A stretch of DNA of 64,000 bases from Leisingera sp. S132 (GTDB taxonomy: Bacteria; Pseudomonadota; Alphaproteobacteria; Rhodobacterales; Rhodobacteraceae). The position numbers and the translations under genes were made by a program. The stretch spans positions 640,501 to 704,500 of the forward strand of contig NZ_CP083553.1 of NCBI RefSeq assembly GCF_025144465.1. The letters run 5' to 3'. The stretch's first letter is position 1; each line of letters begins with the position of its first letter. Shown piece by piece: positions 40,224 to 48,818 of the stretch. The notes beneath the pieces were generated by a model that was not told the origin of the DNA, searched no databases, and worked only from the letters and a program-made list of their open reading frames with translations.

Positions 40224-40727
40224 ATGGACCATGTGGATTTTATCACCCAGCAATGGGAGCAGGAGCGGCCGGACCTGGATGTTACGGCCATGGGAGTGAT
40301 CGGCAGAGTGGCGAGACTATACCTGGCCTATCAGCGCGAGATGCATAAGACATTTGCGGCATTCGGGCTGAACGCGGCCAAGTTCGACGTGCTGGCAACG
40401 TTGCGCCGGTCCGGGGCGCCTTACACGCTGTCGCCGGGCGATCTGCTGAAGGCGACCATGGTGGCGTCCGGCACTATGACCAACCGCATCGACCGGCTGG
40501 AGGCGGACGGACTGGTCAAGCGTGAGGTGAACCCGGAGGATAGCCGCAGTTTCCTTGTCGGGCTGACAGAGGAGGGTTTTGCCCTGATCGACCGGGCTGT
40601 CACCACGCATGTGCAGACCCAGGCAAAGCTGCTGGAAGGCATGAGCACCCAAGACGTGGAAGCGTTCACAGTGCTTCTGGGACGCGCCCTGGCGGCGGCT
40701 GAAAGCGCTGAGGCGGCAAAACTGTGA
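40224..40727 (+). CDS. MarR-family transcriptional regulator
   Basis: 167 residues. The winged helix-turn-helix lies at about 50-125: FGLNAAKFDVLATLRRSGAPYTLSPGDLL, MVASGTMTNRIDRLEADGLVKRE, then wing NPEDSRSFLVGLTEEG. Flanking helices form the dimer interface. Likely a ligand-released repressor of the divergent transporter and itself through the twin palindromes. Confidence 0.93.
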   Translation: MDHVDFITQQWEQERPDLDVTAMGVIGRVARLYLAYQREMHKTFAAFGLNAAKFDVLATLRRSGAPYTLSPGDLLKATMVASGTMTNRIDRLEADGLVKREVNPEDSRSFLVGLTEEGFALIDRAVTTHVQTQAKLLEGMSTQDVEAFTVLLGRALAAAESAEAAKL

Positions 40728-40839
40728 ACTGCCTGCTGCGGTCAGGCTGCGCGGAGCGGCAAGGCCGCTTCGCGCCATGTCCAACTGGCGGCTGCACGCC
40801 GTCAGGCGGGTCTCCGGCGGGCCGGAGGTTGCGGTTGGC

Positions 40840-41832
40840 CTAGACCAGTCCGGCTTCTTCCAGCAGGTGACGCACGTTTCTTTCCGGGCGCGGGCCTATA
40901 TGCCGGATCACCTCGCCTGCGCAGATGCAGCCCATGCGGGCGCAGATTTCCATGCTGCGCCCGGTGGCCATGCCGAACAGGAAGCCGGCCGCGAACTGGT
41001 CGCCGGCACCAGTGGCATCTACCGGGGTGATCATCTCCACCGGCACATCGATGCGCACACCCTCGTTCAGAACGGTCACGCCATCTCCGGAGCGGGTACA
41101 GACCACCAGCGGGCAGATCGCGGCGGTCTTGGCCATTGCCTTCTCCAAGTCATCGGTCTCGAACAGGGCGCGGATTTCGTCCTGGTTGCCGATTACAAAA
41201 TCCAGTTCTTCCCCGATCAAGGTGAGGAAGTCCGCACGGTGGCGTTCAACACAGAAGGGGTCGGAGATCGAGATGCCAACTTTGCCGCCGCCTTCACGGC
41301 AGCTGCGTGCGGCTTCCAGAAAGGCGGTCTTACCCTTGTCCTTGTCGAACAGATAGCCCTCAAGGAACATGATCTGCGCCTGGCCAGCCACGTCCTGCGG
41401 CACGTCTGCAGAACTCAGATCGGACGAAATGCCGAGGTAAGTGTTCATCGATCGTTCTCCGTCCGGAGAGACAAAGATCATCGACCGCGAGGTCGGCAGC
41501 ACATCCCCTGAAACAGGCTCGTTCACAAACCCGACGCCTTCGTTATTCATTGCATCGGCATAGAACTTACCAAGCGCGTCGTCCCGGACCCGGCCGATGA
41601 ATGCAGCCTCGAGCCCCAGCGCGCCGGCGCCTGCGATGGTATTAGCGACCGAACCGCCCGGGGTCAGCACCCGGTTTCCCATTGCCGCATACAAATCTTC
41701 GCAGCGGTCGCGTTCAATCAGCTGCATGATGCCTTTTTCGATGCCTTGTTCAGCCAGGAAACTGTCCTCGCACTGCGCGATTACATCCACCACGGCATTG
41801 CCAATGCCGACGAGCTGGTAGGTTTTGGTCAT
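40840..41832 (-). CDS. PfkB-family carbohydrate/adenosine kinase
   Basis: 330 residues, ribokinase fold. N-terminal GIGNAVVDVIAQ, GGSVANTIAGAGALG and the C-terminal signature TPVDATGAGDQFAAGFLFG (catalytic Asp in GAGD) are clear. The subgroup with this N-terminus is usually annotated adenosine kinase in alphaproteobacteria; ribokinase-type sugar activity is the alternative. Phosphorylates its substrate with ATP in the cytosol. It is followed on the same strand by no close gene. Confidence 0.88.
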   Translation of the reverse strand: MTKTYQLVGIGNAVVDVIAQCEDSFLAEQGIEKGIMQLIERDRCEDLYAAMGNRVLTPGGSVANTIAGAGALGLEAAFIGRVRDDALGKFYADAMNNEGVGFVNEPVSGDVLPTSRSMIFVSPDGERSMNTYLGISSDLSSADVPQDVAGQAQIMFLEGYLFDKDKGKTAFLEAARSCREGGGKVGISISDPFCVERHRADFLTLIGEELDFVIGNQDEIRALFETDDLEKAMAKTAAICPLVVCTRSGDGVTVLNEGVRIDVPVEMITPVDATGAGDQFAAGFLFGMATGRSMEICARMGCICAGEVIRHIGPRPERNVRHLLEEAGLV

Positions 41833-41893
41833 GGTCCCTCCTCGGGGATTTCCAAAGCGGTGTCAGTTGAAGTGACTATGCCGCTCAAAAAGT

Positions 41894-42538
41894 TTACAGG
41901 TTCTTGTCTTCGAACATGCAGAGGTCGCGGATGATGCAGGTTCCGCACATCGGCTTTCGTGCCTTGCAGTGGTAGCGGCCGTGCAGGATCAGCCAGTGGT
42001 GCGCGTGCTGCTGGAAATCCGCCGGGATATTGTCTTCCACAGCGCGTTCCACGGCATCCACATCCTTGCCCGGCGCAATGCCGGAGCGGTTGCCAACGCG
42101 GAAAATATGCGTATCCACCGCTTGTGCAGGCTGCTTCCACCACATGTTCAGAACCACATTGGCGGTCTTGCGGCCCACACCCGGCAACGACTGCAATGCA
42201 GCGCGTGAGTTCGGAACTTCGCCGGCGTAATCCTCGACCAGGATCTGCGACAGCTTGATCACGTTCTTGGCTTTATTGCGGTAGAGACCGATTGTTTTGA
42301 TATGCTCAATCAGCTGCTCTTCGCCCAGGTCCAGCATCTTTTGCGGGGTGTCGGCGATCTTGAACAGTTCGCGGGTCGCCTTGTTGACGCCGGCGTCGGT
42401 TGCCTGCGCTGAGAGCGCCACCGCAACCACCAGCGTATAGGCGTTGACATGCTCCAGTTCGCCCTTGGGTTCGGGCTCTGCTGCTTGGAACCGCGTGAAG
42501 ATCTCGCGCAGGGTGTGATAATCGAGTTGCTTTGCCAT
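41894..42538 (-). CDS. nth: Endonuclease III
   Basis: 214 residues from the ATG at 42538. Helix-hairpin-helix LPGVGRKTANVVL with catalytic Lys124, catalytic Asp142 in VDTHIFRV, and the [4Fe-4S] ligands Cys191, Cys198, Cys201 and Cys207 (C-x6-C-x2-C-x5-C). It removes oxidised pyrimidines and nicks abasic sites in base-excision repair. It lies 61 bases upstream of the kinase gene on the same strand. Confidence 0.96.
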   Translation of the reverse strand: MAKQLDYHTLREIFTRFQAAEPEPKGELEHVNAYTLVVAVALSAQATDAGVNKATRELFKIADTPQKMLDLGEEQLIEHIKTIGLYRNKAKNVIKLSQILVEDYAGEVPNSRAALQSLPGVGRKTANVVLNMWWKQPAQAVDTHIFRVGNRSGIAPGKDVDAVERAVEDNIPADFQQHAHHWLILHGRYHCKARKPMCGTCIIRDLCMFEDKNL

Positions 42539-42695
42539 CGCGCGCCATATGTACAGAGCGGGTGCCAAAGAGCAATTGAAATTGCGCCTTTCCTGATCCT
42601 GGCCCTTTCCCGCAAGGGAAACCCGCAGGTTCCGGGTCGATTGACAGGGCAGGCCCGGTTACCTTGGCAGCACACGTTCAAAACAGGCTGGACCG

Positions 42696-43565
42696 ATGAA
42701 TATCGAAGCGCGGGAACACACTTATCATTATGGCGTCATGCGGCGGGCGATTGAGCTCATCGACGATGGCGGCGAGGATCTGACACTGGAGCAACTGGCG
42801 GCCCGGATGGATATGAGCCCGGCCCATTTCCAGCGGTTGTTTTCGGCCTGGGTTGGTGTGTCCCCCAAGCGCTATCAGCAGTACCTCCGCCTGGGTCATG
42901 CAAAGGCACTGCTGCGGGACCGCTTCACCACACTGGAAGCATCACACGCTGTAGGGTTGTCAGGATCCGGAAGGCTGCACGACCTTTTCCTGCGCTGGGA
43001 GGCCATGAGCCCAGGCGAATATGCCCGCAACGGAGACGGCCTGCGGATTTTCTGGGGCTGGTTTGACAGCCCCTTCGGTCTTGCGCTGGTGATGGGAACC
43101 GAGAAGGGCATTTGCGGTCTGGCGTTTGCAGCCGAAACCGGCGCCGAACCCGCAATGGCTGATATGCGCGCCCGCTGGCCGCAGGCGGAGTTCATTGAGG
43201 ATCCCACGGCTTTGCGGCCACTGGCTGAGGCGGCCTTCGCTCAGAAAGGCGAGACCGCGCTGCATATGATCGGTGCACCGTTGCAAATTAAGGTCTGGGA
43301 AGCACTGCTGCGCATTCCTTCGGGCCATGTCACAACCTATTCCGAGCTGGCTAGTGCGATCGGCTCCCCTAAGGCGGTGCGCGCTGTTGGCACCGCGGTG
43401 GGCCGCAACCCGGTCAGCTGGCTGATTCCCTGCCACCGCGCGTTGCGCAAATCCGGTGCGCTGGGCGGCTATCACTGGGGACTGCCGGTCAAGCGCGCGA
43501 TGCTGGCCTATGAGGCCGCGCGGGATGAGGAGCCTGCGTCAGGCGGTTTGCAGGCCGCCGGTTAA
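42696..43565 (+). CDS. AraC-type HTH / O6-methylguanine-DNA methyltransferase fusion (Ada-like)
   Basis: 289 residues. An AraC-type helix-turn-helix (about 10-110: LTLEQLAARMDMSPAHFQRLFSAWVGVSPKRYQQY) is joined to an Ogt domain with acceptor Cys246 in IPCHRALRKSG, preceded by SGHVTTYSELA and VGTAVGRNPVSW. It repairs O6-methylguanine by irreversible transfer to Cys246. The zinc-binding methylphosphotriester domain that makes E. coli Ada an inducible activator is absent. Overlaps the opposite small gene by 77 bases. Confidence 0.93.
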   Translation: MNIEAREHTYHYGVMRRAIELIDDGGEDLTLEQLAARMDMSPAHFQRLFSAWVGVSPKRYQQYLRLGHAKALLRDRFTTLEASHAVGLSGSGRLHDLFLRWEAMSPGEYARNGDGLRIFWGWFDSPFGLALVMGTEKGICGLAFAAETGAEPAMADMRARWPQAEFIEDPTALRPLAEAAFAQKGETALHMIGAPLQIKVWEALLRIPSGHVTTYSELASAIGSPKAVRAVGTAVGRNPVSWLIPCHRALRKSGALGGYHWGLPVKRAMLAYEAARDEEPASGGLQAAG

Positions 43566-43731
43566 AGAGGCGCTCAAGAAGACTTGGCTCCGGCGGATTT
43601 GCGGCGACCCGTGCTTCATATCGTTTCCGCGCCTCTTCGCGTTCAATCAGATAAGGGGCAGGTAGAGACCGCTGGCTGTCCCAGCGGTCCAGACCCAGCG
43701 TGATCATTACTATCCAATCGTAGCTCAGCAT
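43489..43731 (-). CDS. Small protein, 80 residues, unknown
   Basis: Starts MLSYDWIVMITLGLDRWDSQ at the ATG at 43731, with an excellent ribosome site (GAGGAG) seven bases upstream, which is the main reason to believe it. A charged stretch EREEARKRYEARV and a Pro/Arg-rich tail follow. The 3' end overlaps the convergent Ada-like gene by 77 bases. No recognised domain; the tail after about residue 60 may be low-complexity. Confidence 0.6.
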   Translation of the reverse strand: MLSYDWIVMITLGLDRWDSQRSLPAPYLIEREEARKRYEARVAANPPEPSLLERLFNRRPANRLTQAPHPARPHRPASRA

Positions 43732-43769
43732 TGGCTTTCTCCTCTTTTGGGTATTCAAACCAAAACTCT

Positions 43770-43789
43770 ACTGACAGGCTCTTGTCAGT
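43770..43789. promoter_or_regulatory. Operator upstream of the WYL regulator
   Basis: ACTGACA-N6-TGTCAGT, a perfect inverted repeat 45 bases before the WYL regulator start. The TGACA/TGTCA arms fit a helix-turn-helix dimer and point to autoregulation. It also lies 39 bases upstream of the divergent small gene, so it may control both. Confidence 0.65.
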
Positions 43790-43833
43790 GGCATGTGCTA
43801 GAGTGTCAGCAGAATGTCATTGGAGCCCCGCCT

Positions 43834-44523
43834 ATGCCTCGTACCGGCCGCCTGTTCGAAATCATCCAGATCCTGCGGTCTGCCTCCGCTCCGGTGCGGG
43901 CAGAGGATCTTGCCGACACACTGGAGGTTTCCAAACGCACTATCTACCGGGACATCGCAGCACTGCAGGCGATGCGCACGCCGGTGGAGGGGGAAGCAGG
44001 CGTTGGCTACATGCTGCGCAAGGGTTATGACCTGCCGCCGCTCAATTTCGACGAGGAGGAATTGGAGGCTCTGCATGTGGGGCTGGCGATGCTGATGCGC
44101 ACCGGGGATGGTGCCCTTCAGAAGGCTGCCGGGCGGGTGAGCCATAAGATCAAGGATGTGCATGCCACCGCCGACTGGCTGCAGGTGGCTCCTTGGGGAG
44201 CACCGCTGGATGATCCGGAGCAGGGTTGCGTTTCCAAGGCCTTGTTGCGCAAAGCTGTGAGGGAAAGCCGTAAGCTGTATTTGACCTATCTCAGCCCGGA
44301 GAATGGCGAAAGCTGCCGCATGCTGCGACCCTTGGCGCTGATCTATCACATCGAATGCACAATGCTGGCAGCCTGGTGCGAGCTGCGCGGCGGGTTCCGT
44401 CATTTCCGCACAGACCGGATGCTTGCGGCGGAACTGCAAGAGGCGGATTTTGCTGCGGAGGCCGGGTCGTTGCGTAAACTCTGGATGGAACAGGAGGGCT
44501 GGAACTTCGCATTTGCGCCCTGA
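43834..44523 (+). CDS. YafY-type HTH/WYL-domain transcriptional regulator
   Basis: 229 residues from the ATG at 43834 (TTGGAG eight bases before). The N-terminal HTH_11 domain reads TGRLFEIIQILRSASAPVRAEDLADTLEVSKRTIYRDIAAL; a WYL domain covers about 130-200 (KLYLTYLSPENGESCRMLRPLALIYH, MLAAWCELRGGFRHFRTDRM). Such regulators respond to small ligands or nucleic acids; here the likely first target is its own promoter. Confidence 0.9.
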   Translation: MPRTGRLFEIIQILRSASAPVRAEDLADTLEVSKRTIYRDIAALQAMRTPVEGEAGVGYMLRKGYDLPPLNFDEEELEALHVGLAMLMRTGDGALQKAAGRVSHKIKDVHATADWLQVAPWGAPLDDPEQGCVSKALLRKAVRESRKLYLTYLSPENGESCRMLRPLALIYHIECTMLAAWCELRGGFRHFRTDRMLAAELQEADFAAEAGSLRKLWMEQEGWNFAFAP

Positions 44524-44663
44524 ATACCGCGGATAACGCAGATTTTGCGCGGTAATCCGCCGAACTTGATACCCTTTGGCTTGAGAACACGTCTCTGCGC
44601 CCCGATATTCCAGCGGACCGCCGGGTGTCGCCCGGACCTTAGAAACCAGAAGGCAATTTTAAG

Positions 44664-45320
44664 ATGCAGATGAAACTCACCACGGCTGGTATTGTCGCCG
44701 CAACACTGGCTCTTGGCGCCTGCACCGATCCTGCGACTATCGGTACTCAGGGCAGCAATACGCAAAAAGGAGCAGTTCTGGGCGGCATCATCGGTGCGGG
44801 TGTCGGCGCCATAGCAAATGACTCTGATCGTGGCCTGGGTGCCGTGACCGGCGCACTGGTTGGTGCGACCGCTGGCAGCGTGATCGGCAATCAGCTAGAC
44901 GCGCAGGAACGCGAGCTTCGTCAGACGCTGGCCAACGACGACATCACCATCGTCAACACCGGTGACCGGCTGATCCTGTCGTTCCCGAATGATCTGACTT
45001 TCGCAACGGACAGCGCCACGGTTTCTCCGGCGGTGCAGGGCGATCTGCGCCGGGTTGCTGACAGCTTGGTGCGGTATCCCAACAGCATCGTTCAAGTGAT
45101 CGGCCATACCGACAGCGATGGCGATGCTGGGTATAATCAGGGCCTGTCCGAACGCCGCGCCAATGCGGTGGCGGATCAGATCCAGGCCGGAGGTGTCCCT
45201 TACAATCGCCTGCGCATCATCGGCCGGGGCGAGAACCAGCCTGTCGCTTCGAACCTGACACCGGAGGGCAAGGCGCAAAACCGCCGTGTCGAAGTAATTG
45301 TGATCCCGCAGGCGGCCTGA
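44664..45320 (+). CDS. OmpA-family lipoprotein (YiaD-like)
   Basis: 218 residues. Lipobox LGAC (about residues 17-20), a glycine-zipper region (GAVLGGIIGAGVGAIAND, GALVGATAGSVIGNQLD) and a C-terminal OmpA domain from about 105: LTFATDSATVSPAVQ, VQVIGHTDSDGDAGYNQGLSERRANAVADQI, TPEGKAQNRRVEVIV. Outer-membrane lipoprotein that binds peptidoglycan. Ends at a strong terminator. Confidence 0.92.
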   Translation: MQMKLTTAGIVAATLALGACTDPATIGTQGSNTQKGAVLGGIIGAGVGAIANDSDRGLGAVTGALVGATAGSVIGNQLDAQERELRQTLANDDITIVNTGDRLILSFPNDLTFATDSATVSPAVQGDLRRVADSLVRYPNSIVQVIGHTDSDGDAGYNQGLSERRANAVADQIQAGGVPYNRLRIIGRGENQPVASNLTPEGKAQNRRVEVIVIPQAA

Positions 45321-45344
45321 GCCGGAACCGGATGAGAAGTGTTG

Positions 45345-45380
45345 CAGCCCGCCCCGTATGGGGGCGGGCTGTTTTCGTTC
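45345..45380 (+). terminator. Terminator after the OmpA lipoprotein gene
   Basis: An 11-base stem CAGCCCGCCCC/GGGGCGGGCTG with a 5-base loop, followed by TTTTCGTTC, 24 bases past the stop. Confidence 0.88.
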
Positions 45381-45497
45381 AATCAGCGGCAGGGTTACGC
45401 AACGCTGCACATGGACTGCGCGGGCATGGCGGTTTCATGCTGACGCCGACCTCATACATGATGCAGGCAAAGCCATCGCGAACAGAAGGAGCTCCTA

Positions 45498-46049
45498 ATG
45501 ACTGACCCCGTCCTGCTGACAATTTCCGGCTCTCTGCGCCGCGAGGCCACCAATCGTAAATTGCTGGCTGAAGCCGCACGGGTGTTTGGTACTGCGTCAG
45601 TCGCGGAGGCAGATCTCAATCTGCCGCTCTACGATGGTGATGCGGAAGCAGCACAGGGCATTCCGCCATCCGTGCAGGTTCTGGCTGATCAGATCGCGGC
45701 GGCGGATGCCGTTGCGATCTCCACTCCAGAATACAACAAGGGACCGTCGGGTGTACTGAAAAACGCATTGGACTGGGTGAGCCGCACCGAGGGCAACCCT
45801 TGGGCAGACAAGCCTGTGGCTGTGATGTCGGCGGCTGCAGGCCGCGCCGGGGGCGAGCGCGCACAAATGGTCCTGCGTGGCTTCCTGGTGCCATTCCAGC
45901 CGCGGCTGATTACCGGCCCGGAAGTGCATCTGGCAGGATCCAGCAAGGAATTCGACGAGAACGGACGGCTGACGAGCGATCACTATGAGGCCTCGCTGAC
46001 CAAGCTGATGCAGAAGCTGCGGGCCGAATTGGCGGTGGCGGCACAGTAA
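45498..46049 (+). CDS. NADPH-dependent FMN reductase family protein
   Basis: 183 residues with a flavodoxin-like fold. ISGSLRREATNRKLL binds FMN phosphate, followed by DLNLPLYDGD, ISTPEYNKGPSGVLKNALDWVSR and KPVAVMSAAAGRAGGERAQ. Related ChrR/YieF enzymes reduce quinones, chromate or azo compounds. AGGAGCTCCTA lies just before the ATG. It stands alone. Confidence 0.92.
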   Translation: MTDPVLLTISGSLRREATNRKLLAEAARVFGTASVAEADLNLPLYDGDAEAAQGIPPSVQVLADQIAAADAVAISTPEYNKGPSGVLKNALDWVSRTEGNPWADKPVAVMSAAAGRAGGERAQMVLRGFLVPFQPRLITGPEVHLAGSSKEFDENGRLTSDHYEASLTKLMQKLRAELAVAAQ

Positions 46050-46145
46050 AGCCTACCCTGCTGACCTAGCGGCGGGCAGGCGTTCGCCCTCTCGGCCAAC
46101 GGCGTTTATCCCTTGGTTGCTTAGAGACAGAACGACACTGTCCGG

Positions 46146-47186
46146 TCACAGATTGTCTTCGACCCGGAAGCCCTGCGGAATGCTGTCCCGGTCCTCCAGC
46201 AGCAGGTCCGCCATTACATGCGCGGCCTTCGGGGCCATGCCGAAGCCGATCTTGAAGCCACCGTTGGCAATGTAATGGCCATTGCGGCCCGGCCACGCGC
46301 CGAGCATCGGGGCGCGGGACTTGGCACGAGGGCGCACGCCTGCCCAGCGTTCAATCACCTCCGCCCCGTGCAGCACCGGCACCGCGGCGCGGGCGCGCTC
46401 GATCACATCGTCAAGCTGGCCATCGGTGGCTCCGCCGTCTTCGAATTCCCGTTCACTGGTGGAACCGATTGCCAGGGTGCCGTCCGCATGCGGGATGATG
46501 TGCAGGCCGTCGGCGAACAGCTGCGGCACCTCGCCTTCATGAAAGCGCAGGAGCGCCGCCTGGCCCTTGACGCCGCCGCCGATGGTCTTGCCGAAGTTTT
46601 TGTTCAGTTCCAAGAGGCCCGCGTAGCCCTTGGCGTGCACCACCTGGCCCTGATCGGCTGCTTCCGGCTGCACCTCCACACCCATCACCGCCAGGGCGGA
46701 GACCAGAGCAGCGCAGGCGCGGCGGGGGTGCATGCGGGCGCTGAGGGTGTCGTGAATGACAAACCCGGTGGCGCTGGGCGGCACCCAGGGACCGAGGCTG
46801 TCCGCCAGGCAGACAATCCATTCGGCCTCACCCTTCCACAGCGCGCGGGCGGAAACTTCGCGGCTGCGGGCGAGCTCAAGGGAGCGTTCATCGTTGATAG
46901 GCTGCAGGCGCCCGGTGCGGCCGTAGCCGGGGGACACACCGCCGGTGGCCTCGACCTCCTCCCAGAAGCCTTCTGCCATCAGCAGGCTTTCAAGCTGGAA
47001 CTGCTTCTTGGGGTTCCAGTTCTCCGGCACATGCGGAGCCAAGGCACCGACGAGGCCGCCGCTGGAGCCTGCACCTGCTCCGAACGGGTCCACCACCTGC
47101 ACCTTTGCACCGCGCCGGGCGCAGAGCCAGGCAATTGACAGGCCGAAAATGCCCGCACCGCGCACCGTTACATCTGCCATTGCCAT
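46146..47186 (-). CDS. FAD-dependent oxidoreductase (DAO type), possible MnmC oxidase half
   Basis: 346 residues from the ATG at 47186 (AAAGGA seven bases upstream). Rossmann start VRGAGIFGLSIAWLCARRGAKVQVVD, then SSGGLVGALAPHVPENWNPKKQFQLESL, HIIPHADGTLAIGSTSERE and a C-terminal GHYIANGGFKIGFGMAP. The family includes glycine oxidase, D-amino acid dehydrogenase and the FAD half of MnmC. It diverges from mnmD, so it may demodify cmnm5(s2)U34 to nm5(s2)U34 in tRNA; that role is inference from position and fold. Confidence 0.8.
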   Translation of the reverse strand: MAMADVTVRGAGIFGLSIAWLCARRGAKVQVVDPFGAGAGSSGGLVGALAPHVPENWNPKKQFQLESLLMAEGFWEEVEATGGVSPGYGRTGRLQPINDERSLELARSREVSARALWKGEAEWIVCLADSLGPWVPPSATGFVIHDTLSARMHPRRACAALVSALAVMGVEVQPEAADQGQVVHAKGYAGLLELNKNFGKTIGGGVKGQAALLRFHEGEVPQLFADGLHIIPHADGTLAIGSTSEREFEDGGATDGQLDDVIERARAAVPVLHGAEVIERWAGVRPRAKSRAPMLGAWPGRNGHYIANGGFKIGFGMAPKAAHVMADLLLEDRDSIPQGFRVEDNL

Positions 47187-47244
47187 TTGCTGATCCTTTC
47201 GCCAGTGTCGCGCCGTTCCAGGCACTCACTTAGGGGATTACAGC

Positions 47245-47913
47245 ATGGCAGACCAGCAGGCCCGCCTCAGCTGGCGCGATGGCACTGTTCCGGTATCGGA
47301 TCAGTTCGATGACCCCTATTTCTCAATTCACGACGGGCTCGCGGAGACCGAGCATGTCTTTTTGGGCGGAAACGGCCTGCCTGAGCGGTTTGTGCCGGGG
47401 TTCCGTATTGCCGAGCTGGGCTTCGGCACCGGTCTCAACATGCTGGCGGCCTGGCGCGCCTGGGAGGAAGCGGGGCAGGAAGGGCCGCTGCGCTTCACCA
47501 GCTTCGAAGCCTTCCCGATGGTGCCTGCCGATATGGCCAAGGCGCTGGAAGCCTTCCCGGCCGTTGGCCCCTGGGCAGAGCGGTTCCTGAGCAAGTGGCA
47601 AGGCACAGGGGCTTGCAATCTGGGTAGCCTGCAACTGGAAGTGATCCAGGGCGACGCGCGGGTGTCGCTGCCTGAGTGGACAGGGCGGGCCGATGCCTGG
47701 TTTCTGGACGGGTTCTCTCCGGCCAAAAACCCTGAGTTGTGGGAGGAGACGCTGATGGCGGAAGTTGCGGCGCATACCGCGCCCGGCGGCTCGGCGGCGA
47801 CCTACACGGCGGCGGGTTTTGTCCGCCGCGGGCTTGAGACAGCAGGATTCGAAGTGACCCGCATCCCCGGCTACGGGCGCAAGCGGCATATGACAAAGGC
47901 AGTAATGCGATGA
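47245..47913 (+). CDS. mnmD: tRNA 5-methylaminomethyl-2-thiouridine methyltransferase
   Basis: 222 residues, corresponding to the N-terminal half of E. coli MnmC. Key segments are LSWRDGTVPVSDQFDDPYFS, GLAETEHVFLGGNGLPERF, the SAM site AELGFGTGLNMLAAWRAW and DAWFLDGFSPAKNPELW. It methylates nm5U34 to mnm5U34 in wobble positions. Stand-alone MnmD is known from several lineages. The downstream DMT gene overlaps by ATGA. Confidence 0.92.
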   Translation: MADQQARLSWRDGTVPVSDQFDDPYFSIHDGLAETEHVFLGGNGLPERFVPGFRIAELGFGTGLNMLAAWRAWEEAGQEGPLRFTSFEAFPMVPADMAKALEAFPAVGPWAERFLSKWQGTGACNLGSLQLEVIQGDARVSLPEWTGRADAWFLDGFSPAKNPELWEETLMAEVAAHTAPGGSAATYTAAGFVRRGLETAGFEVTRIPGYGRKRHMTKAVMR

Positions 47914-48818
47914 GCATGGTTCCACAGGGTAAAAGCCTGCCTCAGCCCCGGGTGCAGCAGAACAACGTGCCGCTGGGCATTCTGCTGATGATCGGTGCCA
48001 CCATCGTCTTTGCCCTGCAGGATGGCATTTCACGACATTTGGCAGGCACCTACAATACCTACATGGTGGTGATGGTGCGCTACTGGTTCTTCGCTGCCTT
48101 TGTTGTGTTCCTGGCGGCGCGGGCTAAGGGCGGGATCAAGGAGGCCGCCCGTACCGATCAGCTGTGGCTGCAGATCTTCCGCGGTGTGCTGCTGGTTGGG
48201 GAAATCTGCGTGGCGGTTTATGGCTTTACCGTGCTGGGCCTGATTGAGAGCCAGGCGGTGTTCATCTGCTATCCGCTGCTGGTCGCGGCGCTGAGCGGCC
48301 CGGTCCTGGGAGAAAGCGTCGGCTGGCGGCGCTGGGCGGCGATTGGCGTCGGCCTGATCGGGGTGCTGGTTATCCTGCAGCCGGGCATGGGCGTGTTCAA
48401 CCCGGCCGCGGTGATACCGTTCATCTCGGCGCTGATGTTTGCCGTTTACGGGCTGGTGACGCGCTACGCCGCGCGCAAGGACAGCACCGCCACCAGTTTC
48501 TTCTGGACCGGGGTTGCCGGCATGGTCTTCATGACTGCAATCGGTATCTGGTTCTGGGAGCCGATGAGCCAGGGCGACTGGTTCTGGATGGCGCTGCTGT
48601 GCGTTTCGGGCGTGACCGGTCACTGGCTGCTGATCAAATGTTATGAGATGGCCGAGGCCAGTGCAGTTCAGCCTTTCGCCTATTTCCACCTGATCTGGGC
48701 GGCGATGCTGGGTATGGCGGTGTTCCGCGAGGTAATCCGCACCAATGTGGCTGTCGGTGCGGGCATCATCATCGCCGCGGGCCTGTTCACCCTATGGCGC
48801 GAACGCGTGAAGGGTTGA
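47910..48818 (+). CDS. DMT superfamily (EamA) transporter
   Basis: 302 residues, two EamA repeats, about ten membrane helices. N-terminal helix MIGATIVFALQDGISRHLAG, loop with GESVGWRRWAAIGVGLIGVLVIL, last helices MAEASAVQPFAYFHLIWAAMLG and VAVGAGIIIAAGLFTLWRERVKG. The start overlaps the mnmD stop by 4 bases, so it is co-translated, though no link to tRNA modification is expected. Its 3' end overlaps the convergent transglycosylase gene by 27 bases. Substrate unknown. Confidence 0.87.
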   Translation: MSMVPQGKSLPQPRVQQNNVPLGILLMIGATIVFALQDGISRHLAGTYNTYMVVMVRYWFFAAFVVFLAARAKGGIKEAARTDQLWLQIFRGVLLVGEICVAVYGFTVLGLIESQAVFICYPLLVAALSGPVLGESVGWRRWAAIGVGLIGVLVILQPGMGVFNPAAVIPFISALMFAVYGLVTRYAARKDSTATSFFWTGVAGMVFMTAIGIWFWEPMSQGDWFWMALLCVSGVTGHWLLIKCYEMAEASAVQPFAYFHLIWAAMLGMAVFREVIRTNVAVGAGIIIAAGLFTLWRERVKG

